A stretch of DNA of 46,064 bases from Bryobacter sp. (lineage in GTDB: Bacteria > Acidobacteriota > Terriglobia > Bryobacterales > Bryobacteraceae), in assembly GCA_022843605.1 (NCBI GenBank), contig JALHNI010000033.1, positions 1-46,064 of the forward strand, given 5' to 3'. Below, in pieces: positions 16,586 through 26,348 of the stretch; position 1 is the stretch's first letter; each line of letters starts with the position of its first letter. The notes under the pieces were generated by a model, which had not been told where the DNA came from, ran no database searches, and saw nothing but the letters and a program-made list of their open reading frames with translations. The position numbers and the translations under genes are program-made.

Positions 16586-19500
16586 TTGGACCAGGGCGGC
16601 ACCCAATTCCGTTGGCAGCAGTTGGGCGAGTTGTTCGATCGTGCCTGCAATCTCGATGCGACCGCTCGGCAGGCGCTCATCGCCCGCGAACAGCTGGCCC
16701 CGGCGACGGAAGCCCAACTACGGCGCATGCTCGACGCCCACGACCGGTCCTCCATCCTCGACGCACCACCCGTCCCTGGAGCCCTGCAGTCCGCCCTCGA
16801 AGTCCGCTCGCTCAAAGCCGGCGATGTCCTCCTCGACCGCTTCGAAATTCTGCGCTTCATCAACGAAGGCGGCATGGGCGAAGTCTACGAGGCCCTCGAC
16901 CGGGAATTGCGCGAACGCATCGCCCTCAAGACGCTACGGCTTGAAACCGCCGACCATCCCCGCAACGCCGAGCGCTTCCGTCGCGAAGTGCATTTGGCCC
17001 GTCGGATCACCCATCCGAACATCTGCCGCCTCTTCGACCTCGCCCGGCGCCCGGCAACTGGTAGTCAACCGGAACTGTTGTTCCTCACCATGGAACTGCT
17101 GCCGGGCGAAACCCTGGCCGAGCGTTTGCGCCACCGTACCTACACGCCGGCCGAAGCGCTGCCCTTGATCCGGCAAGTCGCCGCGGGACTCACCGGTGCG
17201 CACGCCGCCGGCATCGTCCACCGCGACCTGAAGCCGTCGAACATCATGCTCTGCCCGGACCGCGTGGTGGTCACCGACTTCGGCCTCGCCCGGTCCCTCG
17301 CGCCCAGCGACCATTCCCTCTCCGTGTCGAAAAGCGGCCACGCCGTCGGCACCCCGGCCTACCTCGCGCCGGAGCAGGTGGAAGGAGGCCCGGTCACTCC
17401 AGCCACCGACGTCTACTCGTTCGCCATTGTCATCTACGAGATGATCACCGGGAAGCAGCCCTTCACCGGCGAAACCGCGATGGAGGTGGCATTCAAGCGA
17501 ACGCGCGAGGCGCCACCCCCGCCCCGCGACGTGAACCCGTCGATCTCCTGGGGCTGGAACGACGTGCTGCTGAAAGCCCTGTCGCGCGACCCGGCGGACC
17601 GTTATCGCACCGTTCCCGCCTTCCTCCATGCCCTGGAGCATCCTCCTCGCTTTCGCGTGCCGCAATGGTGGCGTACCGCGACCCAGGCCCGCCGTCGGCG
17701 GGCCCTGGGCCTGGCGGCGACCGGCCTCTTGCTCCTCTCTGGCGGTTGGTACGCCGCGCCGCGTCTCCTGGCCCATCGGCCAACGCCTGAAGCCCGCCAG
17801 GCTTACCAGGCCGGGCTCGCCTCACTTCGAGAAGGCGGCTACTGGCGCGCCAGCCGTCATCTGGAGCGCGCCATTGCGGCCGATCCGGAATATGCGCCAG
17901 CCCAGGCCCGGCTCGGCGACGCGCTGCAGGAGCTCGACCTGGCGGACCGGGCGCGCGCCGCCATCCTGCGCGCCTCCGCCCTGCAGCAACGCCAGTGGAT
18001 GACCAGCCGCCTGCAACTCGAGATCGACGCCGTCCGCTTCGCCCTGCTGCGCGATGCGCCGCGCGCCGCCAGCGCCTTCGCCGAGTTGGTCACTGGAGCC
18101 GAAGATGCCTCAGCCGCCTGGGTGGACCTCGGCCGGGCACAGGAAATGGGAGAGCGCGCCGCCGAGGCCGAAGCCAGTTACCGGCAAGCTCTATCCGCTG
18201 ATCCGCGGTCCGCGGCGGCGCACTTGCGCCTCGGCGGCCTGGAGGCGCGTAAGCAAAACTGGACGGCCGCGCAGACCCACCTCGACGCGGCGCGCCGTCT
18301 GTTCGAAGCGGCTGGGGAGGCCGAGGGCGTCATTGAAACCCGGCAGCGTCAGGCAGAGTTGCTCAGTCGCCAGGGCCGTCATCTTCCGGCGCGCTCCGAA
18401 TTGGATTCCGCCCTCGCCGCCGCCCGGAGGTTGCCAGATGGCGCGGCCGGTCCGGCGCAGGAGACGGGTCTGCTCTTCCGCATCTCCGCCAACTCCCGCG
18501 CCAGAGGCCTGGTGGAGGATGCGGTGCGCGACGCCGACGCCGGTCTCGCCATTGCACGACGCGCACGCCTCGAAAGCCTCGCTACCCGCGGACTCATTGA
18601 CCTCGGCGGTGCGCTGCTCACGCAGCGCAAGTACGACGATGCTCTGCCCTCCCTCGAGCGGGCGCTCGAGATCGCCACGCGCGAGGGCTTTCCCCGCCTC
18701 GAAGCCGAAGCCCGCGCCGCCCTGGCTTCCACCAACGTCATGCGGCGGGACTATCCCACGGCGATTCAGCAGGCGCAGCTTGCCTTGCAGTTCTTCCGCG
18801 ATCACGGCTATCGGGCTGCGGCTCAATCCACCGCCGTCACCCTCGCACGCGCCTACCGGAGGCAGGGCAATCTGCTCGATGCCCGCCGCGTCCTCACCGA
18901 GCAACTGGAACTAGCGCGACGGCTCGGGCTCGACGAGCAAAGCGCTTTTTGCCATCAGGAACTCGCGAATTTGGCCGTTTCCGAGGGCAACTTCCCCGAG
19001 GTGGTGAAGCAGCGCGAACTGGCGATACCTCTGTTTCGCGCCGCCGGCCGGCTAAGCCATGCGGTGGCCAGCACGATCGAGAAAGCCGCCTTTCTGGCCG
19101 AGATCGGCCAATTATCGAATGCCGAAAAGGCACTGCTCGAAGCAGCGGGACTGGGATTTCGCTGGCAGCCCGAACACGAGTTAAGCGCTGCGCAGGTCCG
19201 AGCCACCATCGCCTTGGCCCGCCAGGATTGGGCCGGCGCCGAGGCAATCGCGCAGAGCCAGGCGGCGACAGTCGCCGACGCCTCCTTTGGACTGGAGCAG
19301 TATCGCATCCGGGCGTTGCTCGAACTCGGACGCTGGCGGGAATACGGAACTGCGTTGCAGGCGTATTGCACCCCCGCCCGCGATTACGCATGCGCGATGT
19401 TCGACTCCCTTCGCTTCCGGCGCGTGGGTAAGTTTGGCGAAGCCGAAAAGTCGGCCATGAAAGCTGTGGCCCTCGTCTCGAACGGCGACCCCTACTTACG

Positions 19501-19672
19501 CCTGATGAGCCGAATTAATTTAGCTTTATGTCAAAAAGATGACGCTGACTCCTTGACTCGTGAGATACTAGCCCGCGAACTTGAGGAACTTCGACGATTG
19601 TGGGGCAGTCAACATGTCCGAGCAATGCTCGATCTTCCCATTCACCGGGAGGCCGGGAACGTTTTACGTTAA
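16586..19672 (+). CDS. PknB-type Ser/Thr kinase with TPR sensor region
   Basis: Membrane Ser/Thr protein kinase (1028 aa). An N-terminal helical region (1-70) precedes the kinase domain (about 84-350): NEGGMGEV glycine loop (93-100), Lys115, HRDLKPSN (212-219), DFG (231-233) and APE (261-263). All catalytic residues are present, so it should be active. One membrane helix (about 371-390) is followed by about 630 residues of tandem TPRs, likely outside the membrane and used for sensing or scaffolding. The ORF starts at a TTG (16586) with no strong ribosome-binding site, so the start is uncertain. It lies 25 nt after the TonB gene and 18 nt before the next gene. Its ligand and substrates are unknown. 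Confidence 0.93.
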   Translation: MDQGGTQFRWQQLGELFDRACNLDATARQALIAREQLAPATEAQLRRMLDAHDRSSILDAPPVPGALQSALEVRSLKAGDVLLDRFEILRFINEGGMGEVYEALDRELRERIALKTLRLETADHPRNAERFRREVHLARRITHPNICRLFDLARRPATGSQPELLFLTMELLPGETLAERLRHRTYTPAEALPLIRQVAAGLTGAHAAGIVHRDLKPSNIMLCPDRVVVTDFGLARSLAPSDHSLSVSKSGHAVGTPAYLAPEQVEGGPVTPATDVYSFAIVIYEMITGKQPFTGETAMEVAFKRTREAPPPPRDVNPSISWGWNDVLLKALSRDPADRYRTVPAFLHALEHPPRFRVPQWWRTATQARRRRALGLAATGLLLLSGGWYAAPRLLAHRPTPEARQAYQAGLASLREGGYWRASRHLERAIAADPEYAPAQARLGDALQELDLADRARAAILRASALQQRQWMTSRLQLEIDAVRFALLRDAPRAASAFAELVTGAEDASAAWVDLGRAQEMGERAAEAEASYRQALSADPRSAAAHLRLGGLEARKQNWTAAQTHLDAARRLFEAAGEAEGVIETRQRQAELLSRQGRHLPARSELDSALAAARRLPDGAAGPAQETGLLFRISANSRARGLVEDAVRDADAGLAIARRARLESLATRGLIDLGGALLTQRKYDDALPSLERALEIATREGFPRLEAEARAALASTNVMRRDYPTAIQQAQLALQFFRDHGYRAAAQSTAVTLARAYRRQGNLLDARRVLTEQLELARRLGLDEQSAFCHQELANLAVSEGNFPEVVKQRELAIPLFRAAGRLSHAVASTIEKAAFLAEIGQLSNAEKALLEAAGLGFRWQPEHELSAAQVRATIALARQDWAGAEAIAQSQAATVADASFGLEQYRIRALLELGRWREYGTALQAYCTPARDYACAMFDSLRFRRVGKFGEAEKSAMKAVALVSNGDPYLRLMSRINLALCQKDDADSLTREILARELEELRRLWGSQHVRAMLDLPIHREAGNVLR

Positions 19673-19690
19673 ACCGCAAAGGAGAAACGA

Positions 19691-20389
19691 ATGGCTCAGA
19701 GCAGACTGCAGTTTACGAACGCCCAGAAAGCGATCATCAAGAAAGAGCCCAGTGACGTTATCATTGGTGCGCTTCTCGTAACGAAGCACGACACCGGACA
19801 CGATCCCGCGGATTCAAAGCCCGGCGAGTCCCACGATCATGACCCCCCGGGCGACGGCCGCGACGGATCTTTCGAGATTGTCTTCAGTTATTCACCGACG
19901 GACCATGTCTTGTTGGCACCAATGCCGATTCAAGCGAATAAGTCCCATACGAAGATTCAACTTTGGCGGGCCGCGAACAAACACACGCAGCTTACCGTGA
20001 CGATTGCGTCTGAGAATGTGGTCGAAGGGGTCCTAAAGACCTACACGTTTACGGGTGCCTCCAGGGTAGTCGTAGAACTAGAAGCAAGGAAGCTGAAAAA
20101 GAAGCAGTGGGAACCGTTTCAGAAAGTCACCTTTCGCGAAGGGACTCTGACCGCGGCGGGCGGCTTCGACAACCAGAACCTCGACCCGGTTAAACACCAA
20201 TTCGCACCGGCAATCGGCACAACGACAAAATTCGTACACCGGGGCTTAGCGGACACTCAGATTCGCGTGATCGCGGTCAACGTCGACGACATACGCGTTG
20301 TGACCGGCGGCACCAACCGCTCCACGCGATTCACCATCGCTCCGTGGCACCCCGAAAAGACCGCTCCGAATCCGAACAACCCTACCTAA
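19691..20389 (+). CDS. Unrecognised beta-rich protein with His/Asp-rich segment
   Basis: A 232-aa protein of no recognised family. It has a good ribosome-binding site (AAAGGAG) 7 nt before the ATG and follows the kinase stop by 18 nt, so it is likely in the same operon. There is no signal peptide. Residues about 34-58 are a His/Asp/Gly/Pro-rich loop that could bind metal. The rest alternates hydrophobic and charged residues as in a beta-sandwich, with a YTFTGASRVVVELEA stretch at about 120-134. A faint likeness to tube or secreted beta-barrel proteins was not strong enough to name. It ends one base from the convergent ExoY-like gene. It could be a kinase substrate or a secreted product; both are guesses. 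Confidence 0.6.
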   Translation: MAQSRLQFTNAQKAIIKKEPSDVIIGALLVTKHDTGHDPADSKPGESHDHDPPGDGRDGSFEIVFSYSPTDHVLLAPMPIQANKSHTKIQLWRAANKHTQLTVTIASENVVEGVLKTYTFTGASRVVVELEARKLKKKQWEPFQKVTFREGTLTAAGGFDNQNLDPVKHQFAPAIGTTTKFVHRGLADTQIRVIAVNVDDIRVVTGGTNRSTRFTIAPWHPEKTAPNPNNPT

Positions 20390-20390
20390 G

Positions 20391-22118
20391 CTATGGGTAA
20401 ATCCGGCTCCAATCAATGCCCAGTTCACGGTAAGCCGACTGCATAGCCGCGACCGAGTCGACGAATAAATTGCGCCCATCGTGCGTGTAGACGGTGGCCG
20501 GCGGTTGCGGTCCGAAGCTAGGCCCGGTGGGGTCGTTGCGCCGCGCGAAGTTATCCTGCGGCGGGTGCTCAAACATGCGCACCAAAGTCGAGTCGTTCAG
20601 TTCGTCCAGCAGCGCCCGCTCGCCATCTGGCGTCTTGGGCCAAGCGTCGTTACCGGCGCGATCGTAAATGCCGTGAATGTCGATGTCGCTGTACATCCAC
20701 TTACCCGCGGGGGTGCGCAGCAGGTAGCCCTTCGTCGGGTCATCGACGCCGTAACCCTTCAGGCGCAGCAACGATAACTCGCCGCTGGTCATGCCGTGGG
20801 CACTGGCGAGCCCATAGTACGGTTCCTTCTGCTTTTCCTGAAGCTTCTCCGCGGGGCTCATCCGTCGCTGCTGTTCCGGCGTAGGCGGCTTCAACGTCTT
20901 AGCCTTCACGTCCATCGGCTTGGCGACCGCGTTCGGGTGCCCGATCCACTTCATCGCCAGGGGGTTCGAGTCGCGCACGACGATGTTCCAACCTTTTTCC
21001 TGGGCTTTGGCTTGCAGAGCTTTGTGGTCTACCAGCGGAATGCCGCGGGCCAGGGCGCTCTTCGTCGCAGGGTCCTGGTAAGTCGGCGTTGGCCGGGGAC
21101 CGCGCGGCACCGAAGTAGGGCGGACCACCGAAGGACTCGTCGGCCGCACCGGCGGCAGGCCAGGCGGCTCGGGCTCCACCAAAGGATTCTTCTTGGCGTC
21201 AAGCACGTCCTTCAGCGAATAGCCTTCGCACAACAAACGGCCCAGTTCATAGGAGGCATCGCCCAACGACTGGCCCGGCGCAAGCGTCGCATTCAGATCA
21301 TGAATCAATGTACCCACGTTGCCCACGATTCCGTAAGCCGCCATCAGCGACTTTAAACCGCGATAGCGCTGGGCGGCATAGCTCAACGGCAGCATCGCAA
21401 TGTCACTGCTGAGGTTCTCCTTCAGGCAATCGTCGATGCCCTGCAGCACCTTGGCCGTCACCAGCAGGGGCGGATCGGCTTCATCGATGTTGCCAACCCC
21501 AAAGCGCGAGGGCCGGGCGTTGGCGCCTTCGGGCGTGGGACCGCCCTCAGTCGTGCTGACCCCGCCATAGAGGCGGATGGGCGCGGGCTTGGCAGGGTCC
21601 GGCGCAGTGGGATCCCGCTGCAACCGGTCGTTGACGAAATCCGGGATGTAGCCGGGGCAATTCAGGTAAAGGTCGCGCTGATTGTGGAGAGCGGTCTGGC
21701 AGCGGCCGGCCTGGACGTCACGGGTGAGGCCAGGGCCGAGGTCGGATGGATAAATGCGCCGGCCGGGCGGAGGCGGGCCTGAACTAAAGTGCTCGTTCAG
21801 CGGGTACTGGCGTTGAGGCGGCAGGGACGTCGCGGCCGGAAGGCGATTCTGACGAAGCGGAATCACGGGAACGCTGACGGGACGGTCCGGCATGGTCCAG
21901 CAGTCACAGCCGCCACCGTTCTTGCCGCACTCCTTCTGTTGGGCAAAGCACTGCTTTTTGGCATTGTCCTGGCCCTTTGGATCGTTGGGGTCGTAGTAAA
22001 CAGTGCGGCAGTTGCGGCTTCCGATTTCCTGGCAAGGGTCACGTTTCACGAAGGGCTTCTGGCCGTCGTTGCCGGAGAAGACGTCCTGAGCGAGGAACAA
22101 GATGAGGGGCAGGATCAT
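20391..22118 (-). CDS. Exported protein with ExoY/edema-factor-like C-terminal domain
   Basis: A 575-aa protein with a short hydrophobic N-terminus (MILPLILFLAQDVFS), a Cys-rich segment (about 29-75, seven Cys), a Pro-rich region, a helical middle (210-310) and a Pro-rich linker (311-350). The C-terminal part aligns by eye with ExoY/anthrax edema-factor nucleotidyl cyclases: Arg382 in the RxxNPLA stretch, Lys400 and Lys407 in KPMDVKAK (the K-x6-K of ExoY), the metal pair Asp478/Asp480 in SDIDIHGIYD, and a later His518/Asn523. The distances from Lys407 to Asp478 and from Asp480 to His518 are shorter than in ExoY, so it would be a compact or diverged member. The start overlaps the upstream TPR gene's stop (ATGA, 22115-22118). 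Cyclase activity is inferred, not shown. Confidence 0.6.
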   Translation of the reverse strand: MILPLILFLAQDVFSGNDGQKPFVKRDPCQEIGSRNCRTVYYDPNDPKGQDNAKKQCFAQQKECGKNGGGCDCWTMPDRPVSVPVIPLRQNRLPAATSLPPQRQYPLNEHFSSGPPPPGRRIYPSDLGPGLTRDVQAGRCQTALHNQRDLYLNCPGYIPDFVNDRLQRDPTAPDPAKPAPIRLYGGVSTTEGGPTPEGANARPSRFGVGNIDEADPPLLVTAKVLQGIDDCLKENLSSDIAMLPLSYAAQRYRGLKSLMAAYGIVGNVGTLIHDLNATLAPGQSLGDASYELGRLLCEGYSLKDVLDAKKNPLVEPEPPGLPPVRPTSPSVVRPTSVPRGPRPTPTYQDPATKSALARGIPLVDHKALQAKAQEKGWNIVVRDSNPLAMKWIGHPNAVAKPMDVKAKTLKPPTPEQQRRMSPAEKLQEKQKEPYYGLASAHGMTSGELSLLRLKGYGVDDPTKGYLLRTPAGKWMYSDIDIHGIYDRAGNDAWPKTPDGERALLDELNDSTLVRMFEHPPQDNFARRNDPTGPSFGPQPPATVYTHDGRNLFVDSVAAMQSAYRELGIDWSRIYP

Positions 22119-24793
22119 CGACGTCTCCGCGGAGTGGGATTGGGATTGCGAATGGTATCGAGCAGTTTGTCGAGTTCCCGCTGCACCTCGAGCGACGGCT
22201 TGGCGCCGGTGGCCTTGTTGAAGTAGTCAAGAGCGGCTCGCTCATCGCCTTGGGCGACGGCCAGCCGCGACATTTCCAGGTAGGCTTCGGCGATGGCGCC
22301 TTTGGCAACGCCGTGGTCAAAGTCGCGCTCGAGTTCGGCGGGGCTGGAAGTACCGGCCGAGCGCGCGATATTGACGCCGTTGGGCTGCCCCCAGGCGAGC
22401 GCCTTTTCGAATTGCGCCTGCGCCTCGCCGCCGCGCAGCGTGCGGCCATAGGCGACGTGACCGGCAGCGGCCAGGGAGGCAGCGTTCGGAGCCCAGCGAA
22501 CGCCCGCGTTCTTCTGCCAACCGGGACGCTCCTCGGTCTTTGGATCAGGCAGCAGGGCGCGCCAGCAAAGCATCGCACGGTCAGGCGGCGAGAGGCGTTC
22601 AGCCAGTAGCGCGGCGCCGCGGGCGACCTCCGGGGCGGCCGGGTGGTCCTTGGCATCGCCAAGGAAGCGAAGCCGCAACGCGATCGCCAGTGCCGTAGAA
22701 GTGGGCGATCGAGAGACACCAACCGACGTCGGCGACTCGTCGTAACTCAGGCGGGCGTCTTCGAGAGCAATCGCCTGCATCCAGAGCGCGGCGGCATCAG
22801 CCCGGCGATTCTGCTGCTCGAGCGCGATGGCGCGGTAGGCAGGCGTGCGGGCATCGGTGGGGTCCAGGCGGGCAGCCTCCATCAGAGCCCGATCGGCCGC
22901 TGGCCAGTCGGTGCGCAGGATGGCGCGCCAGGCTTTACGCAACTGTGGCCCGGCGGTGGTTTCAAAGAAGTTAAACGCTATCGAGCGCTCGTCATCCTCC
23001 AGATCGTCGTTGCGGGTGCGCTGCGCGTATCGCACGTAAGCTTCGTGCAGCGGCGCCGAGCGCGGGAAGCGCGCCACGCCGCGGGCCAACGCATCCCGCG
23101 CGGCGTCCAGTCGACCGTTGGCCACGGCCGTCTCGGCTTCGAGAATCGCACCTTCGGGCGTGCCCGCCGAAGCCTGTAAGGCCGCTTGCATCGCCGCCCG
23201 CGCGCCGGCCCGCAGTTCGCGAGCCGAGTTCTCAAGCGCGCCGGCCGCGTTGCGTTCGGCCTGCGATGGCCCTCGATACGTTGTCTCAGTCACCCGGTTC
23301 GGACCCTCGTCATAGGTGCGCACACCCTCCACCGTGGGCGCTAGCAGGCTCATCGCCCGGTTCAGCGCATCGATGTTGGCGCTCCACAGATACTCACTGC
23401 GCAGACGCAAGGCCTCTGGATCCGTCGGCGCCAGCCGCAGCGCTTTATCAGCGAAGGGGCGGCCTTCTTCGAAGCGGCCAAGTCGATCGAGCACAATCGC
23501 CTTCAGCAAGAGTGAACGGACATGGTTCGGATTCACCGCCAGGGCCTGATTCACCACCGTAAGGGCAAGCGCGCGTTCCTGCTGGGCGTTGAAGCCCAGG
23601 CGAAAGGCTTCAAGCACGGGCCGGGGTTCCAGCGAGTAGGCCCGGCGATAGATGTCGCTTTCGTCGATCAGAAAGCGGGCGTAATTCGCGCGAACATCAG
23701 CGGAGCCGGGTTGCGCACGCAAGGCGTTCTCGAAAGCGGCGCGATCCGCCGCATAGCGCTCTTCGTAAACCAGGCGCCGTCCAGCAAAGGCCGCATGGAC
23801 CAGCCGGGCTTTGGGCAGCAAGGCGGCAAGTGAAGCGCCGGAACGCGTGGCGGCGGCGAGGTCATTGAGGTAGGCGTACGCATCGCCGGGGGGCTGGTTC
23901 GCGGCGAGGTCGCCTTCAATGCGGGAGCGCAGGTTCGCGGTGGCGGTGGGGTTGGCGGCTTGAGCTGCGGAGAGGTCGGCTCGGGCCCGCTGGGCATCGC
24001 CCATGCGGGCCGCCGCCCACGCCCGGCGAATGAGCGCGGTGGCGTGCGTGGGCTGCTGTAGCAGCAACAGCGTTGAGTACCGGCGCGCGCCGAGGTAGCG
24101 GCCTATGCTGAGATGCAGCGCACCCAGTTCATTCAGCCACGCCGGATCGCCCGGATTGCCGGACTGCAGCAGGCGCAACATCTGCTGCGGATAGTCGGTT
24201 GCGGAGGCCGTCGTCCGAGCGGCACGGGCCAGATCCGGCGCAGCCCAGCGCAGAGCCGTAAAGCGGCGAGCCCCGTCTAACAGAAGGGCCCGGATCGCCG
24301 GCGTATTCGTGGGCAGACGATCCAGGCGCGCCCCCATGTACGCGCTGGCCATCGAATTGTAGATGAACGAAGCGTACTGGCTGGGGTACTCGCCGGATTG
24401 GTACTTAGGGCTCCCTTCAATCCGCAGTGGCTCACCCGGACGCCGAATGTGATAAGCGTGGCCCTCCGTCACAATGCCGGACATCTTCTCGCAGGTGTAA
24501 AGCCACAGCGTCGCTTCGTCGAGGCGCTGCAGTTTGACGGCGCGTTCGAGAGGCTCAACGGCGTCGTCAAAGCGCCCGGCCAGCGTCAGTGCGACCCCAA
24601 GCGTGAGTAGTGAACGGGCATCGGTGGATTGGCGGACGCCAGATTGCTCAAGCCGGTTGGCCGCTTGTGCGTAGTTGCCGGCCTCAAGTAGATTCAGAGC
24701 GTCCACTAACGGCGAGGTTTGTCCCGCGGCGAGGAGCGGCAACACGAAGCCAATGCCAAGACGCCAAATCAGCGTCCGGCGGTAAGTAGCCAT
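22115..24793 (-). CDS. Exported TPR repeat protein
   Basis: An 892-aa protein of tandem tetratricopeptide repeats behind a signal peptide (basic YRR start, then a hydrophobic stretch ending LLAAGQ). The start at 24793 is chosen because it places the signal at the N-terminus; an ATG at 24829 would overlap the sulfatase end and add 12 residues. Repeats are clear at about 35-100 (NLLEAGNYAQAANRLEQ), 200-330, 380-450 and 780-890. No enzyme motif is seen. Its stop overlaps the start of the ExoY-like gene, which fits a scaffold, chaperone or immunity-type partner. The sulfatase gene ends 25 nt upstream, so all three may share a transcript. Confidence 0.82.
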   Translation of the reverse strand: MATYRRTLIWRLGIGFVLPLLAAGQTSPLVDALNLLEAGNYAQAANRLEQSGVRQSTDARSLLTLGVALTLAGRFDDAVEPLERAVKLQRLDEATLWLYTCEKMSGIVTEGHAYHIRRPGEPLRIEGSPKYQSGEYPSQYASFIYNSMASAYMGARLDRLPTNTPAIRALLLDGARRFTALRWAAPDLARAARTTASATDYPQQMLRLLQSGNPGDPAWLNELGALHLSIGRYLGARRYSTLLLLQQPTHATALIRRAWAAARMGDAQRARADLSAAQAANPTATANLRSRIEGDLAANQPPGDAYAYLNDLAAATRSGASLAALLPKARLVHAAFAGRRLVYEERYAADRAAFENALRAQPGSADVRANYARFLIDESDIYRRAYSLEPRPVLEAFRLGFNAQQERALALTVVNQALAVNPNHVRSLLLKAIVLDRLGRFEEGRPFADKALRLAPTDPEALRLRSEYLWSANIDALNRAMSLLAPTVEGVRTYDEGPNRVTETTYRGPSQAERNAAGALENSARELRAGARAAMQAALQASAGTPEGAILEAETAVANGRLDAARDALARGVARFPRSAPLHEAYVRYAQRTRNDDLEDDERSIAFNFFETTAGPQLRKAWRAILRTDWPAADRALMEAARLDPTDARTPAYRAIALEQQNRRADAAALWMQAIALEDARLSYDESPTSVGVSRSPTSTALAIALRLRFLGDAKDHPAAPEVARGAALLAERLSPPDRAMLCWRALLPDPKTEERPGWQKNAGVRWAPNAASLAAAGHVAYGRTLRGGEAQAQFEKALAWGQPNGVNIARSAGTSSPAELERDFDHGVAKGAIAEAYLEMSRLAVAQGDERAALDYFNKATGAKPSLEVQRELDKLLDTIRNPNPTPRRRR

Positions 24794-24818
24794 ACGGAGA
24801 AAGTTAGCACGTCCCGCG

Positions 24819-26249
24819 CTAGGTGACATCCCGATAATGGGCGCGCAATCGCTCGAGTTCCGACTTCAGGTCCTTCTCGACCTTGGCGTAGGCCGGATCG
24901 CCGTACACGTTGCGCATCTCCCGCGGATCCTTCTGTAGATCAAACAGTTCCCACTCCGGAGGCGTAGGTTCATCCACCGCGCCCTTCGCGCCAAGGGCTT
25001 GGCCGTAGTAATAGATCAGCTTGTAGCGATCGGTCCGCACGCCATAGTGCGCCGTCACCGTATGACCACCGCCCAGATGCATCCAGTAACGGTAGTACAT
25101 GCTCTTGCGCCAGTCCTTGGGCGTCTTTCCCTGAAGCACGGGCAGAGCGCTGCGGCCTTGCATCGAGTCTGGAGTTTTGCCGCCGGCGAGTTCGAGGAAC
25201 GTCGGTGCGAAGTCAATGTTCAGCACCATGTCGCGGCTGACCGTACCCGGCTTGATCGTCTTCGGCAATCGCGCCAGAAAAGGCATCCGCAAGGACTCTT
25301 CGTACATGAAGCGCTTGTCATACCAACCGTGATCACCCAGGAAGAAGCCCTGGTCAGAGGTGTAAACGACGAGTGTATTGTCGGCCAACCCTTCCGCATC
25401 GAGATAGTCCAAAACCCGGCCCACATTGTCATCCACACTACGAATGCAACGTAAGTAATCCTTGATGTAGCGCTGATATGCCCACTTACGCAATTCCCTG
25501 CCCTCAAGGCCGGCGGGCCTATCGACTTTCAGGTCGGTCTTGGTCATGTCGTCACCGACACGCAAGGTCGCGCGCTGGGCGGCCTGCGACCGTTTCGAAG
25601 TATCCTCGTAAAGGTTATCCGGCTCGGGAACCTCGACGTCTTCGAGCCACTTCGCATACTTGGCTGACGGCTGCCAGGCCCGGTGCGGGGCTTTGTGGTG
25701 GCACATCACAAAAAATGGCTTGGTCTTGTCGCGCTGCTTCAGATAGTCGAGCGTAAAATCGCCAATCAAGTCAGTACAGTAGCCTTCGTAAGTACGTCGG
25801 CCCTGGGCGTCAATAAAGACAGGGTCATGATAAAGGCCTTGCCCGGGCAGAACGCGCCAATAGTCGAATCCCTGGGGATCGGATTGTAAGTGCCACTTCC
25901 CGATCATGGCGGTTTGATAACCACGCTCACGCATGAGATGGGCTAGGTGGATCTTCTTGGGATCCATGGAATCGTTGAGGGTCTTGACACCGTTGAGGTG
26001 GCTGTACTGCCCGGTAAGAATCGCGCCCCGGCTGGGCGTACAGATGGAGTTGGTGACGAAGCAGTTGGCGAGGCGGAGACCTTCCTTAGCGAGACGGTCG
26101 ATATTGGGAGTCTGGTTGATCCGGCTGCCGTAGGCCGAGATGGCGTGGGCGGCATGGTCATCGGACATGATGAAGACAATGTTCGGAGGACGCCGGGTCT
26201 GCGCCGGTAGCGCAGCGGGGAGCAGGGCCAATAACTCGCGACGGGTCAT
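24819..26249 (-). CDS. Exported arylsulfatase-type sulfatase
   Basis: Sulfatase (476 aa) of the alkaline phosphatase superfamily that hydrolyses sulfate esters, probably of polysaccharides. The formylglycine motif is CTPSR (Cys70), so activity needs a formylglycine-generating enzyme, none of which is in the window. Metal ligands Asp30 and Asp31 (MSDDH) and a GKWHL motif near 120 are visible. The C-terminus has the WELFDLQKDPREMRN block usual in choline-sulfatase/heparan N-sulfatase relatives. The N-terminus MTRRELL...ALPAQ looks like an export signal of Tat type. An upstream ATG at 26273 is possible; neither start has a good ribosome-binding site. Confidence 0.92.
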   Translation of the reverse strand: MTRRELLALLPAALPAQTRRPPNIVFIMSDDHAAHAISAYGSRINQTPNIDRLAKEGLRLANCFVTNSICTPSRGAILTGQYSHLNGVKTLNDSMDPKKIHLAHLMRERGYQTAMIGKWHLQSDPQGFDYWRVLPGQGLYHDPVFIDAQGRRTYEGYCTDLIGDFTLDYLKQRDKTKPFFVMCHHKAPHRAWQPSAKYAKWLEDVEVPEPDNLYEDTSKRSQAAQRATLRVGDDMTKTDLKVDRPAGLEGRELRKWAYQRYIKDYLRCIRSVDDNVGRVLDYLDAEGLADNTLVVYTSDQGFFLGDHGWYDKRFMYEESLRMPFLARLPKTIKPGTVSRDMVLNIDFAPTFLELAGGKTPDSMQGRSALPVLQGKTPKDWRKSMYYRYWMHLGGGHTVTAHYGVRTDRYKLIYYYGQALGAKGAVDEPTPPEWELFDLQKDPREMRNVYGDPAYAKVEKDLKSELERLRAHYRDVT

Positions 26250-26348
26250 GGGGTCTAGTCTATCGCGCGCCATCGGTTCGGCTGAGACCTACAGGCCCGT
26301 AGACGAGTCGCTTTCGAGGGATTGGCTCAAGCTGCTAGGCTTTGACTG

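Noticed and set aside
19691..20389. Type VI secretion Hcp-like protein
   Set aside because: Only a faint resemblance of one beta stretch, and no other type VI genes are in the window.
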